In this document: positions 20,836-30,491 of the stretch, one piece after another
Layout: each line of letters begins with the position of its first letter
Numbering within the stretch: the first letter of the stretch is position 1
From: Alkalihalobacillus deserti
Lineage (GTDB): Bacteria; Bacillota; Bacilli; Bacillales; Bacillaceae_D
Assembly: GCF_020734105.1 (NCBI RefSeq)
Contig: NZ_JAJAFR010000005.1
Span: forward strand, 186,001 to 250,000
Length of the DNA stretch: 64,000 bases
Direction: 5' to 3'
The notes under the pieces: generated by a model
Database searches by the model: none
The model's input: only the letters and a program-made list of their open reading frames with translations
What the model was told of the DNA's origin: nothing
Translations under genes and position numbers: made by a program

Positions 20836-21840
20836 TTATGTGTCTTTTGCAAGATTTTTTCTATTCGGAGCAAGCGGGGGCTGCTCTAACCACTTATATT
20901 GCGTCATAATATTGAACCATTCTTTTGTCACCATCAAGTTTTTCAATATAACCTTTTCATAAGTAACTGCAAGGTCTGTTCGCATTGCGGAAGCAAGTCC
21001 TGATCCATGATAGGCTTGTGCAGTTTGTAGTAGGAATCCAATATGATACAACATTAACTTATCTGAAAAAGGTGAATCCTTAGAAGTTGTGACTTCTGAT
21101 TCCCAAGACATTGGTACAGGCAAATTATCTTTTTTTAATATATTACTTAGTGATTGAATTTGGTTATTTGAAGTTTTTTGTGATGACTCTAAAAATTTTC
21201 TCACTTCTTTAGATTGAGCAACTTGGCTAAATGCAATTGAAAGAGTCTTTTCCAGTACTTTCTTTTTCAAATTAAACGAAAGACTGATAATTTCAGTTGC
21301 AGCTAAAGGTCGTTTGTCCCCAAAGTAGCCATCTAAAAATTGTTGACCTGAAATAAACTCAGGAGTTGCTTCAGAATAAAAGTAAGGGTCTCTTTGAAAG
21401 TGTCCCTTTTCTAAAAGTAATTCAATTGTTTGATGGTACATTCTTTTTCCATCATTATCGCATGAATCATAAAAATATCTTAAATCCTTTCTTACAGAGG
21501 CGCTAAGTGATGTTGTGTGTCCTAATAAGCCATGTAATGTCATAATGTGTAAATAGTGTAAACAAAATATGTCCGAAAATAATCTTTTTGTCCCTTTATT
21601 AAGGTCTGAATCAGTAAATCCAATTGGGACAGGAAATCCTTCGTTTTCAATAAACATAGTTATCTGTTTCTTTTGTTTTTCAAATGTATTTAACGCATCT
21701 TCGAAAATTGCTCTTATCTTTTCATCTTCAATAATGGACAACATATACTTGTTTACAATATCAACAGCTGTACCATTAACATATTCTGCCCACAAAGTCC
21801 CTATCTCAGCAGATGTGAGCTTTAAATCCTCTTTATCCAT
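20836..21840 (-). CDS. DUF3231 family protein
   Basis: 334 residues made of two related helical halves. The first begins LTSAEIGTLWAEYVNGTAVD; the second, around residues 180-320, repeats the same helical pattern (LSIAFSQVAQSKEVRKFLES). This is the DUF3231 family, widespread in spore-formers and suspected from its ferritin-like helical pattern to be spore-associated. Function not established. No signal peptide. Stand-alone gene with its own terminator. Confidence 0.85.
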   Translation of the reverse strand: MDKEDLKLTSAEIGTLWAEYVNGTAVDIVNKYMLSIIEDEKIRAIFEDALNTFEKQKKQITMFIENEGFPVPIGFTDSDLNKGTKRLFSDIFCLHYLHIMTLHGLLGHTTSLSASVRKDLRYFYDSCDNDGKRMYHQTIELLLEKGHFQRDPYFYSEATPEFISGQQFLDGYFGDKRPLAATEIISLSFNLKKKVLEKTLSIAFSQVAQSKEVRKFLESSQKTSNNQIQSLSNILKKDNLPVPMSWESEVTTSKDSPFSDKLMLYHIGFLLQTAQAYHGSGLASAMRTDLAVTYEKVILKNLMVTKEWFNIMTQYKWLEQPPLAPNRKNLAKDT

Positions 21841-21963
21841 AAAATCACCTCATAAGATATATTTTACTAATGTGGATAGAAATATAAATTTCTTTAAAAA
21901 TATAGAGAAATAATAAAGTTTGAATCCTTGAGAACTATCATATATATGAATGGTGTATTAACT

Positions 21964-22000
21964 AAAAAAGGCAAGCAAAATACTTTGCCTGCCTTTTCGT
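21964..22000. terminator. Orphan terminator-like hairpin
   Basis: AAGGCAAGCAAA and TTTGCCTGCCTT arms with one mismatch, bordered by A and T tracts. No gene of either strand ends directly beside it. Confidence 0.5.
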
Positions 22001-22041
22001 GAACAATGTAAACAGGTAATACTTGATGAATATTCAATAAT

Positions 22042-22161
22042 TTAATTTAGAGATTGCATCTTTAACATCGTATTTAATCTGAATATGATATTGCTAAAGA
22101 AGAATGTTACTCTAACTCCCGCAGTAATTAAGCCTGAGAATAAATTAAAAAGAGTATTCAA
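22042..22161 (-). CDS. Possible 39-residue hydrophobic peptide
   Basis: TTG start 8 bases after GGAGG gives NTLFNLFSGLITAGVRVTFF and ends in LKMQSLN. Hydrophobic and amphipathic, no family recognised. The ribosome site is good but the gene is short, so this could be chance. Confidence 0.4.
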   Translation of the reverse strand: MNTLFNLFSGLITAGVRVTFFFSNIIFRLNTMLKMQSLN

Positions 22162-22264
22162 AGTATATCCCTCCACATTGAGTTTAGTGTTAAATAATAA
22201 CACTAGAGTTAGTATCTAACTGATGGGAAAATTTATTCAGTGGAATTAATTTTAAAAATGATGC

Positions 22265-22615
22265 AATGCGTTACTAAAAGAGACCAGCCGGACTTTTTAT
22301 ATTCCAATAACATATTTACAAAAGGATTTAAAACATACGGTTGCAGCTGCTTATTTAGTATTTCGAGCGATTGATGAAATTGAAGATCATGAAGAAATCG
22401 GCAATGATGTAAAGTACACAATCTTAACGCGAGTAAGTAAATTATTCAAACAAGCCTTCAATAAAGAAGAATACTTACAGATTCTTGAGCCAGTAAAAGA
22501 TAAAATGCCTGAAGTTACACTTTGTTTAGGCGAGTGGATACAAACTTGTCCAAAAGGTTTCCAACCATTAGTCATGAATGTTACAAGTTTTCCTAAGCAG
22601 GGAGACCCAGTGTAG
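22265..22615 (+). pseudogene. Squalene/phytoene synthase-family (YisP-like) remnant
   Basis: One frame from 22295 reads FYIPITYLQKDLKHTVAAAY, LVFRAIDEIEDHEEIG and LCLGEWIQTCPKGFQPLVMN. The motif AIDEIEDH is the first Asp-rich substrate site of the trans-isoprenyl-diphosphate synthase family. The N-terminus is frameshifted and the C-terminal two-thirds, including the second Asp-rich site, is absent (stop at 22613). Non-functional fragment. Confidence 0.75.
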
Positions 22616-22817
22616 CACTAAGTAGTTTCGATAACCGAGAAACGTTATAAATATCATATGAAAGCGAGTATGAAATCGCACAGGATTTTATACTCGATTG
22701 TTTTACTTTTTATCAACGTTAATAAGAAGCTTGTGGGAGATTGGACTTAAACTAACGTGACAGGATTGTTTAACAATGGTTGCTTGTAATGTATGATGAT
22801 ACTGCATTTTGAAAACA

Positions 22818-22994
22818 TTAATGATTGACTATTCTTTTCGTAATTATTGTAGTACCTCTACGCTTGGCTACCTCATCTATTAAGTCTAATTCAACATGCA
22901 TACTTTCAGTTAATACGTCTCGTTCCATATTACTGAGAATTTCATAATAAAATTCTATAAGTACATCATTAGGCAGTTTACCGTAAAGTGACAT
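22818..22994 (-). CDS. Small helical protein, possibly Sda-like
   Basis: 58 residues from an ATG 5 bases after GGAGG (SLYGKLPNDVLIEFYYEILS, ending VAKRRGTTIITKRIVNH). The helical hairpin pattern LPNDVLIEFYY...AKRRG resembles Sda, the sporulation kinase inhibitor, but it is longer and the match is weak. Monocistronic. If it is not Sda-like, its function is unknown. Confidence 0.55.
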   Translation of the reverse strand: MSLYGKLPNDVLIEFYYEILSNMERDVLTESMHVELDLIDEVAKRRGTTIITKRIVNH

Positions 22995-23162
22995 ATGTAC
23001 CTCCATTGTAAGGTTTAATTTATTTAACTTACCCGACAATAATATAGGTTAAACCTTATATTTATAAATGAAAATAACAGATGGATTGCTTGATGCGTCC
23101 TTTTTCTCATTGTTAACGATTCTTCAACAGGAATAGCTCAGACATTTGTCTGAGCTCATATT

Positions 23163-23348
23163 TCATCTTTTCCCAATTAGAACCATTACACCCTTGAAAA
23201 TGAGGACACATGAAAATAACAGAATCGCAAGAACTCCTACAATAATTGCTAAAGGTTCTAATGGTGCCAAAAATCCATTTAACGGAACTCTTACTAGTGC
23301 AAATCCTGCAAGAATACAAGATAAGTATAAAAGCGGAAAACCATTCAA
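23163..23348 (-). CDS. Small two-segment membrane protein
   Basis: 61 residues starting at TTG 8 bases after AAAGGAG. Two hydrophobic stretches (about residues 5-18 and 30-56) span most of the protein, ending in a short basic tail GKR. No family recognised. Confidence 0.55.
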   Translation of the reverse strand: MNGFPLLYLSCILAGFALVRVPLNGFLAPLEPLAIIVGVLAILLFSCVLIFKGVMVLIGKR

Positions 23349-23659
23349 TTAAATCACTCCTTTTAACTAATGTCTATTCAAGAATTAGAAAGTTATTTCC
23401 GAAATAATACAGACATAAAATAAACAGTTAAAATTGTGATTAGTAAGTTGCTTATACTAACTGGTTCAATGCTCTGAAAAGGGTCTATGGCTGTTCTTAT
23501 CGAAGTAAGGGCTAGTAGAACAATCCATTAAATATTTTACAGAAGGAGTTTTTTGATATATAACATTGTAAAAATATGTAATTTTAATAATAGTATAACC
23601 GTGTTAATAGAAAATGAATATTCTGAATATTATAGAGGTTCTTGTAAAGGAGGAATTGA
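23349..23659. other. Spacer without visible gene
   Basis: AT-rich. Apart from the AAAGGAGG site of the following small gene I see nothing distinctive. Confidence 0.5.
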
Positions 23660-23785
23660 ATGAATGGTAAACAAATAGCGGAATTGCTTTATGAATGGGC
23701 AACGAAGAAAAAGATACAAAATGACAATTTTAACCATTTGTTTGTAGAGGAATTACTTGAAAAGCTCGAAGATGATGATGAGTAG
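23660..23785 (+). CDS. 41-residue charged protein
   Basis: ATG after a strong AAAGGAGG site; product NGKQIAELLYEWATKKKIQN then NHLFVEELLEKLEDDDE. Two amphipathic helices with an acidic end; no family recognised. A strong terminator 70 bases downstream supports an independent transcript. Confidence 0.6.
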   Translation: MNGKQIAELLYEWATKKKIQNDNFNHLFVEELLEKLEDDDE

Positions 23786-23853
23786 CACACCATTATATTC
23801 AGCTAGAACATTGCCCTATTTCAACTATAGATAGATGCGTTAGTGAAACACCA

Positions 23854-23893
23854 AAAAAGCTTAAGGATAGTCTATATCCTTAAGCTTTTTTTG
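23854..23893 (+). terminator. Strong terminator
   Basis: AAAAAAGCTTAAGGAT pairs with ATCCTTAAGCTTTTTT around a 7-base loop; suited to both strands. Confidence 0.85.
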
Positions 23894-24080
23894 CTAATTA
23901 CTATACAATTCCACTGCAACTATGGTGTTTTGATTTGTTTCTTTACTTTTCTCCACAAAAACGGAACTATTTAGTTTAGCACTGGGTCTTTTCTTATGAT
24001 AAAAAGGTATATACTAAGTCCAAACAATCGGTGTTAAAACGACCCCTTCAATAGCCAGGGTGACGGCTATTCCCCCAAAA

Positions 24081-24381
24081 ATCCTTTCTATATCGAGTGG
24101 TATGTTTCTTCGAAAGAAGTTTGCTTAAGCACGTCAGTAACTTCTTTTTCGATTCTTTCAAGTTGGGTGTAGCGAGATCAAATTCTTCAAGTAATTGTTC
24201 TAGGTGTAAATTATAAGCATCGTGTGCTTGTTGGTTACCAACAGAATGCTTAGCTAATTCAACTAGTGAGTGGGCTTTTTTTTACGTGAACCTGTTGTGC
24301 AATGTCTACGCCTACGACAAGATGTTTGTCTGAAATTCTTTCAATTAGTTGATTTTGTTTGTCTTGCATTTTAAACTTCAA
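24081..24381 (-). mobile_element. IS110-family transposase remnant
   Basis: The minus strand reads MQDKQNQLIERISDKHLVVG then VDIAQQVHVK, the DEDD-type N-terminus of IS110 transposases (GVDIAxxxHVA). A frameshift and deletion jump to SLVELAKHSVGNQQAHDAYN and LHLEQLLEEFD, a later part of the same protein. The catalytic C-terminal half is missing. No clear ends or target duplications, as expected for IS110. Confidence 0.65.
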
Positions 24382-24625
24382 AGTAGAGCTTCCTCCTACT
24401 GATGATTTTGTGTTGTGTGTGTATAATCATCTTATTGAGGAGCTCTATTTTTTTCGAAGTTGAAATTTAACGCTCTACAGGAATTCTAAGGGGGCGTTGA
24501 TCCAAGAAGGATTGATGCTCTTTCTTGTTGAAGTAATTGTACTAACGTGGCACGTTTGTTGAACAAAGAATGTTATAATAAATTTTATTATATTTTACTG
24601 TTTTTGCATATCGGAGGTACTTAAC

Positions 24626-24739
24626 TTGGAGAGTCGAAAAGCAAGTAAAGTAGATATAAAGCACGTATCAAGGGTTTATGTTGATAGGTGTAGGTGGTAT
24701 TCTAGTTTGCTAGAATTCGGATTTCTTGCTAGAAACTAA
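24626..24739 (+). CDS. Possible 37-residue peptide or gene remnant
   Basis: TTG start preceded by GGAGGT gives ESRKASKVDIKHVSRVYVDR and stops after LARN. The SKVDIKHVSRVY stretch resembles the first strand of ABC ATPases, which would make it an eroded gene start. Weak evidence. Confidence 0.25.
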   Translation: MESRKASKVDIKHVSRVYVDRCRWYSSLLEFGFLARN

Positions 24740-24828
24740 AATCTTAGCAAGGCTAATTTCTTATTGACTTAAAATATTATCTATTTAACAATAAATCAAT
24801 ACGTAACACGATGTTATAATTCAAAGGT

Positions 24829-26940
24829 TTGAAAGTGGGAATAGACGTGGGAAGAATAGAAAGAAGACAGCAACGAAAACCGTCTAAGAGGATATGGAGT
24901 GGTTTTCGTTCAAAACGTGTGAGGGGGAAGCTAGTATTGACAGGTATAGTAGCCGTCTTGAGCTGCTTGCTCATCCTTAATATCTTGATTTGGACAAGTG
25001 ATGTAAGTGAATTGGAAAATCCAGCTCCGCAGCCAACTATTATATATGATCAAAACGGAGATATTGCAAGTAAGATTTCCAATTCAAGTATCGAAGGGGT
25101 AAGTTTAGATCAAATTCCAAAAGACGTAATACATGCTGTTATATCAATAGAAGATCAACGTTTTTATAAACATAATGGAATTAATTATCTAGCGATCATT
25201 CGGGCATTTTTCCAAAACATGATCAGTGGAGAAATTGTATCAGGTGGAAGTACAATTACACAGCAGTTAACGAAAAATGCTTTTCTAACACATGAACGTA
25301 CATATACACGAAAGGTAAAAGAATTCATTCTGACTAAAAAAATTGAACGTACCTACTCCAAAGATGAAATTATAGAACAGTACTTAAATCAAATTTATTT
25401 TGGAGAAGGAGCGTGGGGTATTCAGCGTGCTGCTCAAGTTTATTTCGGAAAAGATGTAAACCAATTAACGTTAAGTGAGTCTACAATGCTCACTGGATTA
25501 ATTAAAGCTCCTTCTGCTCTTTCGCCTATAAAGAATTTAGACAAGGCGATTGAGAGGAGAAATATTGTCTTAACCCTAATGAAAAATGAAGGATACATTG
25601 ATCAAAGCGATGTAGATAAGGCTAAGGAACAACCTATTGTATTAGAAGGTGACAAGATAGGTGACAAGTACAAAGGTAAATACCCTTATTATGTTGATCA
25701 TATTATTGATGAAGCAATAAATAAGTATCATTTGACTGAAAATGAGGTTCTATCTGGAGGACTTCATATTTATACGGAATTAAACCCTGTCATTCAGGAT
25801 ACGATTGAAGAGATTTATCAGGATGAAACTAATTTCCCAGCTAGTAAACCAGATCAACTTATTCAAAGTGGATCCATATTTCTTAATCCAAAAACCGGTG
25901 GAATTAGTGCGATAGTAGGTGGAAGAGGAGATGATACGTATGGATTTAACCATGCTACAAAATTAATAAGACAACCGGGATCAACGATGAAACCACTCGC
26001 GGTTTATACTCCTGCATTGGAGCAAGGTTACGACATCGATGATATGTTGGCAGATGAACCGATCAATATAGATGGGTATCAACCTCAAAATGCTGATAGA
26101 CAATATCGTGGACAAGTCACAATGTATGACGCATTAATCCATTCCTATAACATACCACCAGTATGGCTATTACAGAAAATCGGAATTGAAAATGGTGTAA
26201 ATACAGTTGAACGATTCGGTATCCCTTTAGAAAAAGAAGATCATAGTCTTGGGTTAGGATTGGGTGGTTTGCATCAAGGGACATCCCCTTTGCTAATGGC
26301 TCAGGCATTCTCCGCATTTCCTAATAACGGATTAATGATGGAAGCCCATTCTATAATAGAAATAGAGGATTCAGAAGGTGAATTAGTTGGAAAATGGAGT
26401 GAACAGTCTGTTCAAATAACGGAACCGGTAGTTGCTCAGAAAATGACATATATGCTAAGAGGTGTTGTAGAACAAGGGACAGCTACAAGGGCACAAATTC
26501 CCGGACTGGAGGTAGCTGGAAAAACAGGTACGACTCAGCTGCCTTTTTCTAATTCTGATGGTTCAAAGGATCATTGGTTTATTGGCTATACAACAGATAT
26601 CGTTGGTGCAATTTGGTTAGGTTATGATCAAACTGATCCAGAACATTACTTGACATCTTCTAGTGGTGTCACAGCTGCAACCATTTTTCAAAAAATCCTT
26701 TCTAAATCCATAAATGAATTGCCTAACAAAGAATTTGATCTGTCATTAATTGAAAAGAAGATAAAGGAACAGGATAACAAGAAAGAATACAAGGAGAAGA
26801 AAGAAAAAGAGAAAGAGAGAAAAGAAGAGAAGAAAGAAAAAGAGAAAGAGAGAAAAGAAGAGAAGAAAGAAAAAAAGAAAGAGAGAGAAGAGAAGAAGAA
26901 AGGAAAAGAGAAAGAAGAGAAGAAGAAGAAAGAAGGATGA
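24829..26940 (+). CDS. Class A penicillin-binding protein with Lys/Glu-rich tail
   Basis: Bifunctional peptidoglycan glycosyltransferase and DD-transpeptidase anchored in the membrane. 703 residues from the TTG at 24829; GTG at 24847 is an alternative start. Membrane segment at about 34-54. The GT51 domain shows VISIEDQRFYKHNGINYLAI (catalytic Glu108) and GGSTITQQLTKNAFLT. The transpeptidase has S385-TMK, SYN at 439-441 and KTGTT at 565. From about residue 655 the chain is almost only Lys, Glu and Arg, encoded by imperfect 30-bp repeats. Monocistronic with a terminator. Confidence 0.93.
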   Translation: MKVGIDVGRIERRQQRKPSKRIWSGFRSKRVRGKLVLTGIVAVLSCLLILNILIWTSDVSELENPAPQPTIIYDQNGDIASKISNSSIEGVSLDQIPKDVIHAVISIEDQRFYKHNGINYLAIIRAFFQNMISGEIVSGGSTITQQLTKNAFLTHERTYTRKVKEFILTKKIERTYSKDEIIEQYLNQIYFGEGAWGIQRAAQVYFGKDVNQLTLSESTMLTGLIKAPSALSPIKNLDKAIERRNIVLTLMKNEGYIDQSDVDKAKEQPIVLEGDKIGDKYKGKYPYYVDHIIDEAINKYHLTENEVLSGGLHIYTELNPVIQDTIEEIYQDETNFPASKPDQLIQSGSIFLNPKTGGISAIVGGRGDDTYGFNHATKLIRQPGSTMKPLAVYTPALEQGYDIDDMLADEPINIDGYQPQNADRQYRGQVTMYDALIHSYNIPPVWLLQKIGIENGVNTVERFGIPLEKEDHSLGLGLGGLHQGTSPLLMAQAFSAFPNNGLMMEAHSIIEIEDSEGELVGKWSEQSVQITEPVVAQKMTYMLRGVVEQGTATRAQIPGLEVAGKTGTTQLPFSNSDGSKDHWFIGYTTDIVGAIWLGYDQTDPEHYLTSSSGVTAATIFQKILSKSINELPNKEFDLSLIEKKIKEQDNKKEYKEKKEKEKERKEEKKEKEKERKEEKKEKKKEREEKKKGKEKEEKKKKEG

Positions 26941-27013
26941 TTATACCTCTCAATACAAATCTTAATGACCTTTTTTCAAATATAGATAGTAAACAGAATC
27001 CTATAGTAGAAAG

Positions 27014-27047
27014 ACAGTCTGTTGGGACCTCAATAGACTGTTTTTTT
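27014..27047 (+). terminator. Terminator after the PBP gene
   Basis: ACAGTCT and AGACTGT arms with a 14-base loop, followed by seven T. Confidence 0.75.
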
Positions 27048-27049
27048 AT

Positions 27050-28390
27050 TTATCCTCTAGTATATCCTAAAAAATCTTGTTCAGCGTGGGAATTGTACTT
27101 GTTACTACCGCCAACACTCTTCCAAGATTTCAAATTGAATTAGATGAGAATTCTTCACAATTAACTAACCAAGTGTGAAACATTGTAATCCGCCCATTTT
27201 CTATACCATTGTATGTCGGTGGAATACTAATGTTATTTTGCATCTTTCTTCCAGGGATTCTGATGATTGTTGGTTTCTTCACTATACTTGTTCCTTACAA
27301 TTCTTGTTTCCATCTTTCGTTCTTATAGAGCATATCAAAGATATGAACTTATACATGTTAAAAAATAAATATTGTGAAAGATTACACTTACACTAAAGGG
27401 TGCTTGAACGAAAAGTGGGATTTGAAGTAACGGCAGCTCCTTTTTCTTCTTGCGCTAACGAGGCAGAAGAGTTCAATAATGGCAGCGTGACATTAGAGTA
27501 CTGAGCCATAATCCAAACAAAAGGTTTTGGGAATGATCCTACAGATCCTACAGCTATAGCCATGTGGATTCTCATTCCGTTAAAAGGTAGAAAAGCTGTT
27601 TCAAAATAGTCGAAACGGATTCTGGTTCCGCTAATCGTGTAAAATCAATGGAAAATAGCGATGAAAAAGACAAATAACGGAACGAGGATCCAAAAACATC
27701 CCTCAAACAAGGAATTTGTGGCAAATAGCGGAATAAGGAACCGCTCCTATTAGCCAAGCGAATATTAAAGCCCACATTTTATGAAAAGAGTCCTCTTTTT
27801 ACTATATCAAAAGTTTAAAACTAAAATATTGTGAAGTGTTACACTTAAACTATCATGAAAGAACGTAATAAACTTTCATTTTCTGTGGTGAAGGTTTGAT
27901 TCATGGATGGCTAACGGGTAGCGATGCTTGAATAAGGCATCGCCACTTGCTTATTGAAGTAACGGTGCAGTTATATATAGTATGATTTTCCACCGTATAT
28001 AACGTAAGTAAAGATTCGAAAAAAGCCAAATTTGTATCTTTGTTAAAGCATTATATATAGTAAGTAATTATAGTTTTTAACGTCAATAAACATAGGACTT
28101 TACGTGGAGAGGTGGGTATGATAGGCATGATGAAACAACGGTTTCAGGCTTTCAAGAACAATGATGCCCACAGAGGCTCGACGTCAAGTTCTTAAACGCT
28201 TATCTATGGTTACATGGAAACAATGATAAAGGGTGCACCATATCAATGGTTTGGAACAGATACTATATATAATGCTCCTTTAGTGGAAGAAGAGTTATTA
28301 ATTTTGGCTCTTTTCTAAAAGATTTTAGCCAAGTGTTTAAAGAAGTAACTTTTATGAGAGAATGCTTATATCGAACAACAAAATAAAGTA
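27050..28390. other. Gene-poor repeat-rich stretch
   Basis: No supported gene. It holds a 72-bp sequence duplicated near 31.3 kb, two members of the ACACTTAAACTAAAGGGTGC intergenic family (about 27385 and 27842), and at about 27600-27760 several copies of AATAGCGGAAC/GTTCCGCTA-type motifs in both orientations. Short hydrophobic reading frames on both strands lack ribosome sites. Confidence 0.6.
27845..27916. repeat. 72-bp dispersed repeat, copy 1
   Basis: Starts TTAAACTATCATGAAAGAAC and ends GATTCATGGATGGCTAACG. It matches 31306-31376 with two or three substitutions and one single-base gap. Internal stem ATGAAAG/CTTTCAT. Confidence 0.9.
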
Positions 28391-28395
28391 TAATG

Positions 28396-28439
28396 AAAAA
28401 AGGCTGTCCAGAAGTTATTTTTTCTGGACAGCCTTTTTT
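28396..28439. terminator. Bidirectional terminator downstream of the isochorismatase gene
   Basis: AAAAAAGGCTGTCCAGAA pairs perfectly with 28422-28439. A and T runs on both sides suit either strand; the minus-strand isochorismatase gene ends 60 bases away. Confidence 0.85.
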
Positions 28440-28500
28440 AAGTTGTTGAAACATCTATTTCTTTGAAAGAGAAGACGTTATGTTTCCAAAGGAAGTTCTT

Positions 28501-29043
28501 TTATTGTAAAAATGCCTCTGTTGTTTTAACTGTTGCATACATGCCATTTAATGCCGCCATAAATCCGTAATGAATATGCTCAGCAGGAATGATTTTATCT
28601 TCAATTTGTAATGTTGTTGTTGCACAAGCATCTTCAATCACTTGGCATGCATAACCGTGTTCAACTGCTGCACGTACTGTTGCATCAATACACATATGTG
28701 ACATCATTCCACAAACGATTAATTCTTTAATGCCTTGCTCTTGTAGCTTTTCATGTAAGTTTGTATTGAAGAAGCTATTCGGCATATGTTTTACAATGAC
28801 TGTCTCGCCTTCTAATGGGCGTACTGACTCATGAATTTCTACACCTTCTGTATTTGGATGGAAAAAAGGAACGATTTCACCTTCTGTGATATGCTGTACA
28901 TGAAAGATTGGTACGCCTGTTTGTCTGAAGTGTGTTAGCAGTTTCGCCGCATTTTGTGCTGCTTGCTCCGGATTTGTTAAAGACATCTTTCCATTTGGAA
29001 AATAATCATTTTGAATATCAATCACTAATAAAGCTGTTGTCAT
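28501..29043 (-). CDS. Isochorismatase-family cysteine hydrolase
   Basis: Cytoplasmic hydrolase of the nicotinamidase/isochorismatase superfamily; the substrate cannot be told from sequence. 180 residues from the ATG after GAGGTGAAGAAA; a GTG three codons earlier overlaps the ribosome site. The triad is visible: Asp in VIDIQNDYFPNGKM (residue 9), Lys in VIVKHMPNSFF (85), Cys in GMMSHMCIDATVRAA (118). Divergent from the Lrp-type regulator next door, which probably controls it; that is inference from layout. Confidence 0.9.
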   Translation of the reverse strand: MTTALLVIDIQNDYFPNGKMSLTNPEQAAQNAAKLLTHFRQTGVPIFHVQHITEGEIVPFFHPNTEGVEIHESVRPLEGETVIVKHMPNSFFNTNLHEKLQEQGIKELIVCGMMSHMCIDATVRAAVEHGYACQVIEDACATTTLQIEDKIIPAEHIHYGFMAALNGMYATVKTTEAFLQ

Positions 29044-29157
29044 TTTCTTCACCTCTTCAAATTTTATATAGTATAATTATAAACAGAATTAATTGAATTT
29101 TCGATGGTCTCATGAAACACTATTATTGATAACAATTTCACTGTGAAAGGAATTACT

Positions 29158-29607
29158 ATGCAAATTGATTCAATTGATTTTCAAATACTACAACTATTAA
29201 ATAAAAACGCTCGTATACAATGGAAGGAAATCGGTGGAAATATTCATATGACAGGACAAGCTGTTGGCAATCGTATTAAAAAAATGGAGAATAACGGCAT
29301 CATTCAAGCTTATTCTATCGTGATTGATGAATTGAAGATGGGGCTTCCTTATACAGCTTTTGTCATCTTTTTTATGAATGCTCATACGCATGATGATTTA
29401 TTGAAATTTATTGATATTCGTAGTGAAATTACCGAAGCGCATCGTGTTTCGGGAGATGCATGTTATCTTCTGAAGATAACGGTTGGTTCACAAGATGCTT
29501 TAAATAATCTATTGAATGAGTTATTGAAATATGGAAACTATCAGCTTTATTTGTCTATTAAGGAAGTAAAAAAACGTTATAATGCCACATTAGTATCTGG
29601 TGAATAA
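29158..29607 (+). CDS. Lrp/AsnC-family transcriptional regulator
   Basis: 149 residues from the ATG after AAAGGAATTACT. N-terminal winged helix-turn-helix IDSIDFQILQLLNKNARIQW then GQAVGNRIKKMENNGIIQAY; C-terminal RAM domain for amino-acid sensing (AHRVSGDACYLLKITVGSQD). Divergently transcribed from the isochorismatase gene with a 114-base shared promoter region. Acts as a DNA-binding oligomer in its family; the ligand is unknown. Confidence 0.92.
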   Translation: MQIDSIDFQILQLLNKNARIQWKEIGGNIHMTGQAVGNRIKKMENNGIIQAYSIVIDELKMGLPYTAFVIFFMNAHTHDDLLKFIDIRSEITEAHRVSGDACYLLKITVGSQDALNNLLNELLKYGNYQLYLSIKEVKKRYNATLVSGE

Positions 29608-29660
29608 TACTTTTCTTGTCATCATGTATGAATGTAAAGACCGTTACTAAATTATATATA

Positions 29661-29707
29661 AAAAGGCCCTAGCTTGGTAAATTTCATGTCCGAGCTAGGG
29701 CTTTTTT
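29661..29707 (+). terminator. Terminator after the Lrp gene
   Basis: AAAAGGCCCTAGCT pairs with AGCTAGGGCTTTTTT across an 18-base loop. The following 285 bases hold a member of the TTAAACTAACG repeat family at about 29787 with its own hairpin and no gene. Confidence 0.85.
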
Positions 29708-29992
29708 AGAGAAGACATACATCATGTTATTTGGGGATGAAAGCGTGCAAGGAGAGTGTTCTTTATTAATTTTGTGAAGTATTACACTTAAAGTAACGAG
29801 TGCGTTCCTGTAATAACAGCAGGTACGCTTTTTTCTTTTCCCTCCCAAATAAAAGGGAAATAATGTTAAGATAAAAATAAAGTTTAGGTATTATTCAACT
29901 GCCGATGCAGTTTTGTGAAAAGTTTCATTGCTCCTATAATAATGCCGAGCTTTAAGGATGCTGAACCGTAGAAAATGAGAAAGTGGAGGTTA

Positions 29993-30406
29993 ATGGTGAA
30001 AAATTTTATAAAGTATTTTATTGGGACAATAGTTATTGGGATAATATTATACATTGGATTTAGAATTCAGCTTAATTTAGTAGAGGTAGCGGAAACAACT
30101 TTTAGAATAACTTCACTTGTTATTTTTGGGACACTATTCCCTATATTCATAGGAATGTTACTTCGCATACCACGATTGATACAGGAAATAAGGGAAGAAA
30201 AACAATGGAAAGTAAATTGGATGAAATTAGTAGCCATAGGGCTGCCTAGCTTGTATATAATTATAGCCCAACTTCTTTTCTTTACTTCCTTTGGTCATTA
30301 TTTGCCGTTTTCATTGGGAATATTTCAATTAATGGACTCTAATATAACAACGATAATTAGTTTGGTTTTCGGTTATGTCCTACTAGATAGCTTAATGAAT
30401 AAGTAA
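29993..30406 (+). CDS. Four-helix membrane protein of unknown function
   Basis: 137 residues from the ATG after GTGGAGG. Four hydrophobic segments at about 7-25, 38-58, 78-99 and 110-130, joined by a basic loop IPRLIQEIREEKQWK. No family recognised. Alone between repeats and the GlcG remnant. Confidence 0.65.
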   Translation: MVKNFIKYFIGTIVIGIILYIGFRIQLNLVEVAETTFRITSLVIFGTLFPIFIGMLLRIPRLIQEIREEKQWKVNWMKLVAIGLPSLYIIIAQLLFFTSFGHYLPFSLGIFQLMDSNITTIISLVFGYVLLDSLMNK

Positions 30407-30491
30407 AAGAATACAATGCCATATATCAAAATTAGAGATGACTTTGTGCCAAAAAATGGGGATTTATGGTTTAATTGGTACTAAATCAAAT

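Noticed and set aside
27393..27775. Two minus-strand open frames of 60-67 codons
   Set aside because: No ribosome site; the DNA is made of intergenic repeat families and GTTCCGCTA-type motifs, which explains the accidental openness.
28100..28290. Possible gene remnant (KQRFQAFKNNDAH stretch)
   Set aside because: A weak resemblance to YchJ-type or other short motifs could not be extended in any frame.
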